Part shown: positions 9,307 through 19,041 of the stretch, in pieces
Layout of the letters: each line of letters begins with the position of its first letter
Numbering within the stretch: position 1 is the stretch's first letter
From: Mesoflavibacter sp.
GTDB lineage: Bacteria; Pseudomonadota; Alphaproteobacteria; UBA8366; Aestuariispiraceae
Assembly: GCA_017792345.1 (NCBI GenBank)
Contig: CP051228.1
Location: 4,432,148 to 4,496,147, forward strand
Direction of reading: 5' to 3'
DNA length: 64,000 nucleotides
The notes under the pieces: generated by a model
Database searches by the model: none
Told to the model about the DNA's origin: nothing
The model's input: only the letters and a program-made list of their open reading frames with translations
Program-made: the position numbers and the translations under genes

Positions 9307-10176
9307 ATGCTCGGCTATTGGAAAAGCGTATGGCGGCGCTATTCTCTGCGTATGACTGTTCCCGCCCGTCCTTCGCCAAGGGTTCCCAATGCCGAACGGC
9401 TTAATGTCCGGGGCTGGTGCCGTTTTCCGGTTGATTCCGTGCTGACCCATTGGATCGACGCCAGCCGGAAAGCGATCGACGACAGCATCCGCGCGCCGGA
9501 GAATGCCCATTGGCTGCGCTATGGCGGGACCTGGTTCGCCGGGGTGAATGTCCTACCCAATGACGGCGCCGGATGCGTTCCGGGTGGACCGCCACTCGCC
9601 GGTGATGCCGTTGCCTTCATTCGGACGGAGCTGGGGCATACCGATCTTGTCTGGGACCGCGCCCAGGTTTCGGTCTGCCATCCTGGCTACCCGCAACCCA
9701 TGGCCGGCGAGTCGGACGCGGTCTTCACATTTCGGCGGGATTTCGACGCGGCGCATATCGACGGACTGTTGAAAGACGGTCCCGCCCGGCGGCGCTATTT
9801 GCGGGAACACCATGCCTTCATTCTCGGCATTCCTATATCCCGGCACGATGAAGGCGCCGCACCGTTCACGATCTGGGAAGGGTCGCATCACATCATCGGT
9901 GACTGGCTGCGTCAGCGTCTGAGAGACCGCACGCCACAGGCCTGGGGAGCGGTCGACCTGACCGACGAATACCAGGCCGTGCGCCGCGATGTCTTCGCCC
10001 GATGCCGCCGCGTCGCGATCCACGCCCGCCCCGGTGAGGCCTATCTGGTTCACCGCCATGCCCTGCACGGCATGGCCCGTTGGGACGACGGCGCGACAGC
10101 GGAACCCGGCGGCAGAATCATCGTCTATTTCAGACCGCCCCAGATGGATTTACGGTCCTGGCTTCTGGATCCCTAA
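9307..10176 (+). CDS. Putative Fe(II)/2-oxoglutarate dioxygenase-like protein (phytanoyl-CoA dioxygenase type)
   Basis: A 289-residue protein without a clear orthologue. It contains a plausible 2-oxoglutarate-oxygenase pattern: HID (HxD pair) in FDAAHIDGLLKDG, a distal His in AYLVHRHALHGMARW, and an Arg about ten residues on in GGRIIVYFRPP, which would bind 2-oxoglutarate. The intervening FTIWEGSHHIIGDWLRQRL is typical of phytanoyl-CoA-dioxygenase-like proteins (WxGSH). A second possible start is the ATG at 9352 (TVPARPSPRV). The stop lies 34 nt before the ammonia-lyase homologue, suggesting an operon with it and the methyltransferase. The activity is inferred from motif spacing only. Confidence 0.6.
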   Translation: MLGYWKSVWRRYSLRMTVPARPSPRVPNAERLNVRGWCRFPVDSVLTHWIDASRKAIDDSIRAPENAHWLRYGGTWFAGVNVLPNDGAGCVPGGPPLAGDAVAFIRTELGHTDLVWDRAQVSVCHPGYPQPMAGESDAVFTFRRDFDAAHIDGLLKDGPARRRYLREHHAFILGIPISRHDEGAAPFTIWEGSHHIIGDWLRQRLRDRTPQAWGAVDLTDEYQAVRRDVFARCRRVAIHARPGEAYLVHRHALHGMARWDDGATAEPGGRIIVYFRPPQMDLRSWLLDP

Positions 10177-10210
10177 CCCCGATCGATCGAGTGTCGAAGA
10201 AGGCAAACGC

Positions 10211-11677
10211 ATGGAATTGAACGGCCGGTCGCTGAGCCCCGACATTCTGTCCTCGATCTCCGAGGACGGAACCGCCCTGACCTTCTCGCCGAACGGCAAG
10301 ACCATGCTGGAGCGATCCCGGGCGGTCATCGACAAGGCCGTCGCGGAACGAATCCCGGTCTATGGCGTTACGACCGGTTTGGGATCGCGCGCGACGGAGG
10401 CCCTGAGCGCCGAGGAATTGTCCGGCTTCTCCGTAGAGACCCTGAACGGTCGCGATCATGCCTTGGCCCCGGCCCTGCCGCGGCAGGTGGTGCGTGCGGC
10501 CATGGCAGTCCGCCTGAACACGTTTCTGACCGGCGCGGCGGGCGTGTCGCCGGCGGTCGCCGATCATCTGCGGCTTGTCTTCAACGCCGGTCTGACGCCG
10601 GTTGTCGGCGGTTGGGGCACCATCGGGGCGGCGGATCTTCTATTGGGCGCGACCATGGGCCGGGCGGTCATGGGACTGGGCGGACAATTGGTGGACCGGG
10701 ACGAGAGGACGAGTGCCGCCGCCGACGCCCTCGCCATGGCGGATCTGACACCGCCGCAATTGGGGCCGCGGGACGGGCTGGCCCTCGCCAACCACGCCTG
10801 TTTCAGCGCCGGCATGGCCGGGTTGGCCGTAGCCGAGGCCCGGCGCGCCCTTGAAAGCCAAATTTCCATCGCCGCTTTGTCCTTCCAGGCCTTCGGCGGC
10901 AATGTCACGCCGATGGATTCCGCCGTGCTGGCGCTGAAACCACACAGCCATGACGCGCGGGTGGCGGGCCGGATACGGGCGTTGCTGGACGGCAGCGACC
11001 TGCTGGATCCCGCCAATGCGCGCCGCCTGCAGGACCCGATTTCCATTCGCAATGCAGTGCAGGTCCTGGGCGCGGCGGAACGATCCCTGGCGGAAGCGGC
11101 GGAAGTCGTGACAATCGAGATGAACGCGTCGAGTGACAATCCGGCCGTATTGGTGGACGCGGATCGGGTTGTTTCGACCGGAAACTATCATACGCCCCAT
11201 TTGGCCCTGACCTGCGACTATGCCGCGCGCGGCTTGGCGGCAGCGGCCACGCTTTCTGTCGCGCGGATCGCCAAATTGTGCAGCGAGCGCCTGACCGGCT
11301 TACCGCAGTATCTGGCAGATCCGGAGGTCGGTACGAACGGGTTCGCGCCGCTTCTGAAGCTCGCAGAATCCCTTCTGGGCGGCCTGCAGCATCTGGCCCA
11401 ACCGACCGCGCTTTGGCCCAGTATCAATGCCGACGGGGTGGAAGACGGATTGACCCTGGCCTTCCAATCGGCCCGAAACTTCCGGGAGGCTGCCAAGCTG
11501 GGCCGACGCATCACCGCTTTGGAAGCCCTGGCCGCCGCCCAGGCCTGCGACTTGCGCGGTAGGGATTTACCGCACAGATTGTCGGAACTGCAGGCTGGCA
11601 TCCGGGCAGTCAGCCCGCGCATCCGGGAAAGCCGCCCGCTGGCGGAGGATATTGAGAAAGTTGTGGAGGCGATCTGA
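10211..11677 (+). CDS. Aromatic amino acid lyase family protein (HAL/PAL-like) without the MIO Ser
   Basis: A 488-residue member of the histidine/phenylalanine ammonia-lyase superfamily. Family landmarks are present in order: IPVYGVTTGLGSRA (the tyrosine loop), GGNVTPMDSAVLA, QDPISIRNAVQVLGA, EMNASSDNPAVLV, and the late TALWPSINADGVEDGLT. The segment that normally contains the Ala-Ser-Gly triad which cyclises to the MIO cofactor reads GTIGAADLLLG, so the Ser is absent (see findings). It may be a non-MIO enzyme, a binding protein or a lyase with altered chemistry, so hutH should not be assigned. The ATG at 10211 follows GAAGAAGG; the longer open frame upstream overlaps the dioxygenase gene. 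Its stop overlaps the next ATG by 1 nt. Confidence 0.8.
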   Translation: MELNGRSLSPDILSSISEDGTALTFSPNGKTMLERSRAVIDKAVAERIPVYGVTTGLGSRATEALSAEELSGFSVETLNGRDHALAPALPRQVVRAAMAVRLNTFLTGAAGVSPAVADHLRLVFNAGLTPVVGGWGTIGAADLLLGATMGRAVMGLGGQLVDRDERTSAAADALAMADLTPPQLGPRDGLALANHACFSAGMAGLAVAEARRALESQISIAALSFQAFGGNVTPMDSAVLALKPHSHDARVAGRIRALLDGSDLLDPANARRLQDPISIRNAVQVLGAAERSLAEAAEVVTIEMNASSDNPAVLVDADRVVSTGNYHTPHLALTCDYAARGLAAAATLSVARIAKLCSERLTGLPQYLADPEVGTNGFAPLLKLAESLLGGLQHLAQPTALWPSINADGVEDGLTLAFQSARNFREAAKLGRRITALEALAAAQACDLRGRDLPHRLSELQAGIRAVSPRIRESRPLAEDIEKVVEAI

Positions 11678-12483
11678 TGTCGGACGAACCGACGCAAACC
11701 AATCGGCGCAACTGGGACGAACGGGTCGCCATCCATCTCGACGATCGATCCGGGATCTATGACGTCGAGGCGTTTCTGCGTGGCGGCAACGCCTTGTTGC
11801 CGTTGGAATTAGACGAGATCGGGGACGTTTCGGGTCTGAAGATCGCCCATCTGCAATGCCATTTCGGGATCGACACGCTGTCCCTCGCCCGATTGGGTGC
11901 CGAGGTCACCGGTCTGGATTTTTCCGCCTCCGCCATCGCGGCGGCGCGCGAATTGGCCCGTCAGTCCGGATTGCAGGCAAATTTCGTCGAGGCCAATGTC
12001 TATGATGCCGCCGAACATCTGACCCCGTCCGGGTTCGACATGGTCTATGTCAGCTGGGGCGCGATCAACTGGCTTCAGGATATCGGAGCCTGGGCCGAGG
12101 CCGTCGCCGCCGTGTTGAAGCCCGGTGGACGGCTGTTCCTGGCGGAAGGACATCCCACCCTGCAGCAGTTGGAGGAGGTCGACGGCAAGCTGGTCGTCAC
12201 CTATCCCTTGGACACGACCCTGCGCTTTCGCGAAGAAAAGACCTATGCCGGGGACGGACAGGTGCTACACAACCGGGATACCTTCGAATGGATCCATTCC
12301 ATGGGCAGCCTGTTCGCCGCCCTGACGGAAGCCGGTATGCGGGTCGAAAGCCTGCGCGAACATGACAGCCTGCCCTGGCCCGCCGTGCCATCCATGACCC
12401 AGGGTGTGGACCGCATGTTCCGCATGCCGGAAGGCCGGCCGTCGCCGCCGCTCGCCTTCACCCTGACCGCCCGGAAGGCCTGA
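11677..12483 (+). CDS. Class I SAM-dependent methyltransferase
   Basis: A 268-residue soluble Rossmann-fold methyltransferase. Motif I region LKIAHLQCHFGIDTLSLARLGAEVTGLDFS binds S-adenosylmethionine; post-I acidic residue, motif II/III (FDMVYVSWGAINWLQD) and GGRLFLAEGHP follow in order. The substrate is not evident. The start codon overlaps the stop of the lyase homologue in a TGATG arrangement, so translation is coupled. Together with the two genes upstream it may form a small-molecule modification pathway. The convergent GNAT gene ends 4 nt after this stop. The family is clear; the target is unknown. Confidence 0.88.
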   Translation: MSDEPTQTNRRNWDERVAIHLDDRSGIYDVEAFLRGGNALLPLELDEIGDVSGLKIAHLQCHFGIDTLSLARLGAEVTGLDFSASAIAAARELARQSGLQANFVEANVYDAAEHLTPSGFDMVYVSWGAINWLQDIGAWAEAVAAVLKPGGRLFLAEGHPTLQQLEEVDGKLVVTYPLDTTLRFREEKTYAGDGQVLHNRDTFEWIHSMGSLFAALTEAGMRVESLREHDSLPWPAVPSMTQGVDRMFRMPEGRPSPPLAFTLTARKA

Positions 12484-12487
12484 CCGC

Positions 12488-12991
12488 CTACAGCGCCGAA
12501 AAGGCCGGTGCGTAGGTCAAGGTGCCATCAGACGGCACTGGGTCTTGCCCTAATGCGCACATCATCAAATGGGGGCCTGCAAATACGCAGTCGAAGGATG
12601 CGGCCGCCTCAACGGAAAATCCGAACGACGCGTAATAGGCAGGGTTGCCCAATACGAAGACGCATTGCCAACCGGCTTCGGCGGCATACTGAAGGCCGGT
12701 TCGGATCAACATTGCGCCGATACCCTGCCCCCGTACGCTCTCGGTGACCGCCAGCGGGGCCAGTGCCAATGCCCGAACGGGCGCCTTCAGCGGCGAGAAG
12801 GCAATATGGCCGACAACGTCCGATTCCAGCCTGGCAACCAGGGACAGGGCCAAATCCCCATCGGCGCGCAGACGGTCTACCAAGACGGCCTCCGCATCCG
12901 TGGGAAAGGCGGCACGGTGCAAGGTTCGAATACCGGGAATGTCTTCTTCGAATTCCGGTCGAATGCTGGGCTCGCCGCGAGGCGGCGTCAC
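12488..12991 (-). CDS. GNAT family N-acetyltransferase
   Basis: A 167-residue acetyl-CoA-dependent acetyltransferase. The central region SPLKAPVRALALAPLAVTESVRGQGIGAMLIRTGLQYA contains the GNAT motif A (Q/RxxGxG/A, here RGQGIG) that binds the acetyl-CoA pyrophosphate; VFVLGNPAYYASFGF is the typical motif B end. It resembles the YhbS-like group of GNAT proteins. The ATG overlaps the stop of the upstream agmatinase-family gene by 4 nt (ATGA), so the two are cotranslated, perhaps acting on related amine substrates. The substrate is unknown. Confidence 0.88.
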   Translation of the reverse strand: MTPPRGEPSIRPEFEEDIPGIRTLHRAAFPTDAEAVLVDRLRADGDLALSLVARLESDVVGHIAFSPLKAPVRALALAPLAVTESVRGQGIGAMLIRTGLQYAAEAGWQCVFVLGNPAYYASFGFSVEAAASFDCVFAGPHLMMCALGQDPVPSDGTLTYAPAFSAL

Positions 12992-13950
12992 CGGTCGAAA
13001 TAGCCGGCGCGGACCGCCGCGCCGATAAAATTGCAGATCAGCCGCTCGGCGTGGATCATCGTGATCCGGCCGACATCGCGGGATGGGGCGATCTCCACAA
13101 GGTCCATACCCAGGACACGCCCCTTGCTGACCAGGCCCTGCACCAACTGGCGCGTTTGAAGCCAGGTCAGTCCCCCCGGCGTCTGGGCCATCACCGCCGG
13201 CATGATGGTCGGATCCAAACCGTCCGCGTCGATGGTCAGGTAATAGGGCCCGCCATTGGGAATGCGGTCCAGAATCGCGGGCATGCCCAATTCATGCAGT
13301 TCATAGGCCGTCACGATATCGGCACCGTAGGATCGGGCGTCCGCTACTTCCTGGCTTCGGGCGCTGCCGATGCCACGAATGCCGATCTGCACGATGTGAT
13401 CGATCCAGGGCATCTCAGAGGCGCGCCGGATCGGGCTGGAATAGCCTTCCTTCTCGCCGTTCACTTCATCGCGCCAATCGATATGGGCATCGACATGAAC
13501 CAGCGTGATGCCGGATTGGCCGGTCTCTTCCAAGGCACGCATGACCGGAATGGGAATACCGTGATCCCCACCCAGAATGATCGGCAGCGCCCCGGCCCGG
13601 AAGATTTTCCGAGCCGCCTCCTCCGCCCGGCGGTAATGAACCCGGTGATCCGACATGTCGGCCGTGACATTGCCGCAGTCGACGATGCGGACATTCTGAT
13701 CGTCCAGTAACGTCCCGCCCAGATCCCAGTCGTAATGGGTTTTGGTATAGGCCGCGATCTCGCTGGATTGGCGCAGCGCGTCCGGGGCCCGGCTTTGATC
13801 GTTGGCCATCTCCCCCGGCCGGTAGGGCATGCCGTAGGGAATGCCCAGGATGGCGATATCCGCCTTCAGATCGTCCAGATCTCCCTCGAAGGGGAAATCC
13901 AGGAAGGTCCGGCAGGGGCCGGACGGTTCCTCGGTCAGATCATCGCGCAT
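12988..13950 (-). CDS. Agmatinase/arginase (ureohydrolase) family protein
   Basis: A 320-residue binuclear-manganese ureohydrolase, closest by eye to bacterial agmatinases (SpeB-like), which release urea from agmatine or guanidino substrates. Metal-binding motifs are complete: GGDHGIPIP, VDAHIDWRDE and TIDADGLDPTIMP. I place the start at the ATG at 13950, preceded by AAGGGAACCGGG; the longer open frame reading back into ilvD has no similarity to the family. It begins 14 nt after the ilvD stop and overlaps the GNAT gene by 4 nt, so ilvD, this gene and the GNAT gene may be cotranscribed. Substrate choice (agmatine, guanidinobutyrate, guanidinopropionate) cannot be determined here. Confidence 0.88.
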   Translation of the reverse strand: MRDDLTEEPSGPCRTFLDFPFEGDLDDLKADIAILGIPYGMPYRPGEMANDQSRAPDALRQSSEIAAYTKTHYDWDLGGTLLDDQNVRIVDCGNVTADMSDHRVHYRRAEEAARKIFRAGALPIILGGDHGIPIPVMRALEETGQSGITLVHVDAHIDWRDEVNGEKEGYSSPIRRASEMPWIDHIVQIGIRGIGSARSQEVADARSYGADIVTAYELHELGMPAILDRIPNGGPYYLTIDADGLDPTIMPAVMAQTPGGLTWLQTRQLVQGLVSKGRVLGMDLVEIAPSRDVGRITMIHAERLICNFIGAAVRAGYFDR

Positions 13951-13964
13951 CCCGGTTCCCTTCG

Positions 13965-15680
13965 TCAGATATCGGCGTAGGTATGGGTTTCCGCCTTGGC
14001 ACCCGGATGGGTCACCGCCCCGGTGACAGCCGATCCCACCGTCTGGGCATAACGCCACAGCGCGCCGGTCTGGTGGTGATGAGCACGCGGGCTCCATTCC
14101 TTCCGGCGCTCTTCCAGCTCTTCTTCCGTCAGATCGACATCGATCGTGCCGGCGACGGCATCCAGGGTGATCTTGTCGCCATCCTTCAACAGGCCGATCG
14201 GTCCGCCGACCGCCGCCTCCGGTCCGACATGGCCGACGCAAAAACCACGGGTCGCGCCAGAGAACCGGCCGTCGGTGATCAAGGCCACCTTGTCGCCCAT
14301 GCCCTGGCCGTAGATCGCTGCTGTCGTCGCCAGCATCTCGCGCATGCCGGGACCGCCCTTGGGCCCTTCATAGCGGATGACCAGAACGTCGCCTTCCTTG
14401 TAGTTCCGGGCCGCGACCGCCTTATAGGCGTCTTCCTCGCAGTCGAAGCAGCGTGCTGTACCGGTGAAGGACTGGTTCTTCATGCCCGCGACCTTCACGA
14501 TCGCGCCTTCCGGCGCCAGGTTGCCGCGCAGGCCGACAACCCCGCCGGTCGGCGTGATCGGGTTCGACGTCGGACGCACGATGTCCTGATCTGTCGGGAA
14601 CACCACATCGGCCAGGTTTTCCGCGATGGTCTTACCGGTCACCGTGATGCAGTCCGGATGCAGATAACCACCGTCCAGAAGCGACTTCATGATGACTTCC
14701 ACGCCGCCGATTTCGTAAAGGTCCTTGGCGACATACCGTCCACCCGGCTTCAAGTCCGCGATATAGGGCGTCGACTTGAAGATTTCAGTGACGTCATTCA
14801 GATCGAAATCGATCCCACATTCATTGGCGATAGCCGGCAGGTGCAGACCGGCATTGGTCGATCCGCCGGACGCGGCGACGACCCGGGCCGCGTTTTCCAG
14901 CGATTTGCGCGTGACGATATCGCGCGGACGGATGCCCTTCGCCAGGCATTCCATGATCTTGCGGCCCGATGCCTCGCAGAAGGCGTCACGGCTTTCGTAA
15001 GGCGCGGGCGCGCCGGCCGATCCCGGCATTGCCAGACCGATCGCCTCGGACACGCAGGCCATGGTGTTGGCGGTGAACTGACCGCCGCAGGACCCGGCCG
15101 ACGGACAGGCCGCACATTCGATCCCGTGCAGTTCTTCCGCGTCGATCTGACCGCTGGAGAACTTGCCGACGGCCTCGAACACATCCTGAACCGTGAGGTC
15201 GCGGCCCTTGAACCGGCCCGGCAGGATCGATCCGCCATAGATGAAGATCGACGGCACGTTCAGGCGGACCATCGCCATCATCATACCCGGCAGGGATTTG
15301 TCGCAGCCGGCCAAACCGACCAGCGCGTCATAACAATGACCGCGCATCGTCAGTTCGACGGAATCCGCAATCAGATCACGGCTGGGCAGCGAGGAGTACA
15401 TGCCCGCATGGCCCATCGCGATACCGTCGGTCACGGTGATGGTGCAGAACTCACGCGGCGTCCCGTTGGCCGCCTTCACGCCTTTCTTCACCGCTTGCGC
15501 CTGGCGCGACAGCGAGATGTTGCAGGGCGCGGCCTCGTTCCAACACGTCGCCACGCCAACGAAAGGCTGAGCGATCTCTTCCTCCGTCATGCCCATGGCG
15601 TAATAGTAGGACCGGTGCGGCGCGCTGGCCGGACCGACGGAAACGTGGCGGCTGGGCAGTTTGGACTTGTCGAACGTCAT
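13965..15680 (-). CDS. ilvD: Dihydroxy-acid dehydratase
   Basis: Fe-S-dependent dehydratase of branched-chain amino acid synthesis, converting 2,3-dihydroxy-isovalerate and its homologue to 2-oxoacids. The 571-residue length fits the short (IlvD/Edd type with [2Fe-2S] or [4Fe-4S]) class. Cluster-region cysteines are in [30 protein letters not shown] and [17 protein letters not shown]. The C-terminal domain includes [21 protein letters not shown]. The ATG at 15680 ([12 protein letters not shown]) follows GGGGATCC; an upstream in-frame extension of 17 codons is unlikely. It diverges from glnB across a 362-nt intergenic region. Confidence 0.97.
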   Translation of the reverse strand: MTFDKSKLPSRHVSVGPASAPHRSYYYAMGMTEEEIAQPFVGVATCWNEAAPCNISLSRQAQAVKKGVKAANGTPREFCTITVTDGIAMGHAGMYSSLPSRDLIADSVELTMRGHCYDALVGLAGCDKSLPGMMMAMVRLNVPSIFIYGGSILPGRFKGRDLTVQDVFEAVGKFSSGQIDAEELHGIECAACPSAGSCGGQFTANTMACVSEAIGLAMPGSAGAPAPYESRDAFCEASGRKIMECLAKGIRPRDIVTRKSLENAARVVAASGGSTNAGLHLPAIANECGIDFDLNDVTEIFKSTPYIADLKPGGRYVAKDLYEIGGVEVIMKSLLDGGYLHPDCITVTGKTIAENLADVVFPTDQDIVRPTSNPITPTGGVVGLRGNLAPEGAIVKVAGMKNQSFTGTARCFDCEEDAYKAVAARNYKEGDVLVIRYEGPKGGPGMREMLATTAAIYGQGMGDKVALITDGRFSGATRGFCVGHVGPEAAVGGPIGLLKDGDKITLDAVAGTIDVDLTEEELEERRKEWSPRAHHHQTGALWRYAQTVGSAVTGAVTHPGAKAETHTYADI

Positions 15681-15933
15681 GGACGGATCCCCCTGAAAAC
15701 TGTCGAACGATGTTTCGGCCGTTTTTATCACTCACGCCCCGCTTGGAAAACGGAAACGGCGGCACAGCACTTGGGTTATTACAGGCTGGGGTGGTTGGGA
15801 ATTCCACATCCCAACACGCATTTGGACAAAAATTAAGCAATTGCCACTATTTTCAGCAACATCGAATCGATATGCACTGCGGATCGATCCGATTGTCATT
15901 TATATTTCAATATCTTAGATCTCCCCCTCCATA
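15681..15933. promoter_or_regulatory. ilvD-glnB intergenic region with a 7-bp inverted repeat
   Basis: This gene-free interval, 362 nt in all to the glnB start, separates two divergent genes and is A/T-rich in its middle. It holds a perfect inverted repeat GTTGGGA-N8-TCCCAAC at 15794-15815, about 115 nt upstream of the ilvD start, a possible operator. The glnB-proximal part carries the sigma-54 promoter listed separately. I found no convincing NtrC dyad, no leader peptide and no small gene here. Confidence 0.35.
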
Positions 15934-15949
15934 TGGCATGGCAAGTGCT
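15934..15949 (+). promoter_or_regulatory. Sigma-54 (RpoN) promoter of glnB-glnA
   Basis: TGGCATGGCAAGTGCT matches the -24/-12 consensus, with GG at -24, GC at -12 and exactly 10 nt between them. It lies about 95 nt before glnB. In alphaproteobacteria glnBA is classically transcribed from an NtrC-dependent sigma-54 promoter under nitrogen limitation, which fits the position. The match is seen directly; activity is inferred. Confidence 0.75.
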
Positions 15950-15955
15950 CTATAG

Positions 15956-16381
<426 letters not shown>

Positions 16382-16458
16382 GAACGCGCCTGACCGGAGC
16401 GCGGCCGTTCCGGGGGCACAAATCGGTAAATCAGTTACATATCGAGAGGGAAACGATC

Positions 16459-17871
16459 ATGGCCGATGCAGTGAAAAAAGTAATGGATATGATCAAGGAA
16501 CACGACGTTCAGTACGTCGATTTCCGGTTCACCGACCCGCGCGGCAAGTGGCAGCACACGGCCCAGCATGTCTGCACGATTGATGAAGACGTCTTCAAGG
16601 ACGGGATCATGTTCGACGGTTCGTCGATTGCCGGTTGGAAGGCGATCAACGAATCCGACATGATCCTGATGCCGGATCCGGAAACCGCTTGCATGGACCC
16701 CTTCACGGTCCAGCCGCAGCTGATCATCTTCTGCGACATTCTGGAGCCGTCGACCGGACAGCCCTATGACCGCGACCCGCGCTCGACCGCCAAGAAGGCG
16801 CTGGCCTATATGGAAAGCCTGGGCATCGGCGACACCGCCTATTTCGGTCCGGAAGCCGAATTCTTCGTCTTCGACGACGTCCGCTTCTCGACCTCGATGA
16901 ACAAGATGTCCTATCAGTTCGATTCGACCGAAGGCCCCTACAATTCGGACGCCGAATTCGAAGGCGGCAACCCGGGTCACCGCCCGGCGGTCAAGGGCGG
17001 CTACTTCCCGGTCGCGCCGGTCGACAGCGAAACCGATCTGCGCGCCGAAATGGTGTCGACCATGATCGGCATGGGCCTGGAGATGGAAAAGCACCATCAC
17101 GAAGTCGCCCCGTCGCAGCATGAGCTGGGCATGAAGTTCGACACGCTGGTCCGCACCGCCGACGCGATGCAGATCTACAAATACGTCGTGCACAACGTCG
17201 CCCATCAGTACGGCAAGACGGCGACCTTCATGCCGAAGCCGGTTGTCGGCGACAACGGGTCGGGCATGCACACGCACCAGTCGATCTGGAAAGAAGGCAA
17301 GAACATCTTCGCCGGTTCGGGTTATGCCGACCTGTCGGAAATGTGCCTGTTCTATATCGGCGGGATCATCAAGCACGCCAAGGCGCTGAACGCCTTCACC
17401 AACCCGGGGACGAACAGCTACAAGCGTCTGATCCCGGGCTTCGAAGCCCCGGTCCTGCTGGCCTACTCCGCCCGCAACCGTTCGGCCTCGATCCGTATCC
17501 CGTATGTCGCGAGCCCGAAGGGCAAGCGTCTGGAAGCCCGCTTCCCGGATCCGCTGGCGAACCCGTACCTGGCCTATACCGCCATGCTGATGGCCGGCCT
17601 CGACGGTATCCAGAACAAGATCCATCCGGGCGACCCGATGGACAAGGATCTGTACGACCTGCCGCCGGAAGAACTGGCCGATATCCCGACCGTCTGCGGC
17701 TCGCTGCGTGAAGCGCTGGAAAGCCTGGACGCCGATCGCGGCTTCCTGAAGAAGGGCGACGTCTTCACCGACGATCAGATCGATGCCTATCTCGAACTGA
17801 AGTGGGAAGAAGTGTACCGTTGGGAACACACGACCCACCCGGTCGAATACGCGATGTACTACTCGTCGTAA
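16459..17871 (+). CDS. glnA: Glutamine synthetase, type I
   Basis: A 470-residue GSI-beta type dodecameric enzyme that makes glutamine from glutamate, ammonia and ATP. Visible signatures are [17 protein letters not shown], the metal/active-site stretch [12 protein letters not shown], the ATP-site signature [30 protein letters not shown] and SIRIPY. The adenylylation tyrosine (Tyr399 in DLYDLPPEE) is present, so the enzyme is probably regulated by GlnE. The ATG at 16459 follows GAGAGGGAAACGATC. It is cotranscribed with glnB and ends at a strong hairpin terminator. Confidence 0.98.
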   Translation: MADAVKKVMDMIKEHDVQYVDFRFTDPRGKWQHTAQHVCTIDEDVFKDGIMFDGSSIAGWKAINESDMILMPDPETACMDPFTVQPQLIIFCDILEPSTGQPYDRDPRSTAKKALAYMESLGIGDTAYFGPEAEFFVFDDVRFSTSMNKMSYQFDSTEGPYNSDAEFEGGNPGHRPAVKGGYFPVAPVDSETDLRAEMVSTMIGMGLEMEKHHHEVAPSQHELGMKFDTLVRTADAMQIYKYVVHNVAHQYGKTATFMPKPVVGDNGSGMHTHQSIWKEGKNIFAGSGYADLSEMCLFYIGGIIKHAKALNAFTNPGTNSYKRLIPGFEAPVLLAYSARNRSASIRIPYVASPKGKRLEARFPDPLANPYLAYTAMLMAGLDGIQNKIHPGDPMDKDLYDLPPEELADIPTVCGSLREALESLDADRGFLKKGDVFTDDQIDAYLELKWEEVYRWEHTTHPVEYAMYYSS

Positions 17872-17895
17872 GTTCGGCGATTGGACGCGTAACGG

Positions 17896-17930
17896 AAAAC
17901 CCCGCCTCAGCACTGAGGCGGGGTTTTCTT
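17896..17930 (+). terminator. Rho-independent terminator of glnBA
   Basis: A near-perfect 14-bp G/C-rich hairpin (arms 17896-17910 and 17913-17927) begins 24 nt after the glnA stop and runs into TTTTCTT. The A-run on the left arm makes it usable from the opposite strand too, where the hydrolase gene ends at 17950 pointing away from it downstream. Confidence 0.9.
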
Positions 17931-17949
17931 GGTTCCGTAGACAGGTTGC

Positions 17950-19041
17950 TCAACAACCGAGGTCGATCGGTGGCCGCGCGCCCTCCAGGGGCAGTGCCAC
18001 GCGGTCGCCGCTCTCCGACACGCGCAGGGTGCCCTGCCCGCCAATGCCGGCATAGAGCCAATCGAGATCGCGCGCGATGTCCCGCACCGGGCTCAATCGC
18101 TCCGCCCCGACCGGCACGATCCCGTCCGGCGTTATCCGGGCAACTTCAAATCGGAAAACGTAATCCGGGGTCAGTCCCATCCGGAGGTCGGCGATGCGGA
18201 CCGCCTCCCCGTCGCGCTCAAGCCGGACAAAGCCGTCGCTGAAATCGGCAATACGGCGCAGATCGGGAACCTGCCCCGCGCACCGCAACGCCTCCCCATT
18301 GCGGTAATGACGATACGCGAAGATATCCGCCTCGTCGCCCAGCAGGGGCACATAAAGATTTGTATAATCATCCCCCCGCAGCAGCACGACTTTCCAGAAC
18401 AAGGAATTGAAGGGCACCGGTGTCGCCAGATAGCGGTCCCCTGGCACCGGCGTCCCGACGGCGGCCGCGGCCCGCGCCAGGGCGATCTGTTGCGCCCCGG
18501 CCGTCCAAACCAGATATCCCGTGGATAGGGCAAATGCGGCGATCAGCCCTTTGCGAAACTTCTCGCGCCATCGACCAAGGCAAAACGCCCACAAGGTGAG
18601 CACCAGGAGCGGAAGTGTATAGACCGGGTCGATGATGAAGACCGATCCCACCCCGAAAGGTTCCTTCCAGAGCGGCCAAAGCAGTTGCGTGCCATAAACC
18701 GTCATCGCATCCAACAAGGCATGGGTCGCAAAGCAGAGATAGACCGCCGCATAGACCCGCCATCGGCTCAACGGCGCCTCCAGCGACCTCGAAGTGCGGA
18801 AAATGCGCAGAATCACTTCGCCGAAAATCGGCGTCGCGAGGGCCTGAATGATCAGGGAATGTGTCGGGCCGCGATGTTCGACAAAGCTGTCGACCGGCCC
18901 GTCATAGGGAAAAAACACATCGAGATCGGGCACCGTACCCAACAGACCACCGATGATCGCTGCCTTCCTGGGCCCGATCCGCGGACCCAAGGCGGCCGCG
19001 CCGACACAGGCACCCAGAACAAATTGTGTTGCCGAATCCAC
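17950..19041 (-). CDS. Membrane-associated metal-dependent hydrolase (YdjM/DUF457 family)
   Basis: A 363-residue membrane protein of the LexA-binding, inner-membrane metal-dependent-hydrolase family. The N-terminal half contains GLLGTVPDLDVFFP and the family His cluster FVEHRGPTHSLIIQALATP with later FATHALLDAMTVYGTQLLWP, and several hydrophobic helices (about residues 5-40, 60-80, 95-115, 130-150, 165-185). The C-terminal 170 residues form a soluble, probably periplasmic, domain of unknown role. The start is GTG at 19041 after AAAGGGATG. It converges with the glnA terminator. The exact reaction is unknown; the family name rests on sequence motifs. Confidence 0.82.
   Translation of the reverse strand: MDSATQFVLGACVGAAALGPRIGPRKAAIIGGLLGTVPDLDVFFPYDGPVDSFVEHRGPTHSLIIQALATPIFGEVILRIFRTSRSLEAPLSRWRVYAAVYLCFATHALLDAMTVYGTQLLWPLWKEPFGVGSVFIIDPVYTLPLLVLTLWAFCLGRWREKFRKGLIAAFALSTGYLVWTAGAQQIALARAAAAVGTPVPGDRYLATPVPFNSLFWKVVLLRGDDYTNLYVPLLGDEADIFAYRHYRNGEALRCAGQVPDLRRIADFSDGFVRLERDGEAVRIADLRMGLTPDYVFRFEVARITPDGIVPVGAERLSPVRDIARDLDWLYAGIGGQGTLRVSESGDRVALPLEGARPPIDLGC

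Noticed and set aside
9989-10210. Longer N-terminus for the ammonia-lyase homologue
   Set aside because: It overlaps the dioxygenase-like gene and has no family similarity; the ATG at 10211 has a good ribosome site.
13951-14241. Longer N-terminus for the agmatinase-family protein
   Set aside because: It reads through ilvD in another frame; the ATG at 13950 gives a normal ureohydrolase start.
16435-17913. 492-codon minus-strand frame over glnA
   Set aside because: Pure shadow of glnA, which has full GSI motifs and its own promoter and terminator.
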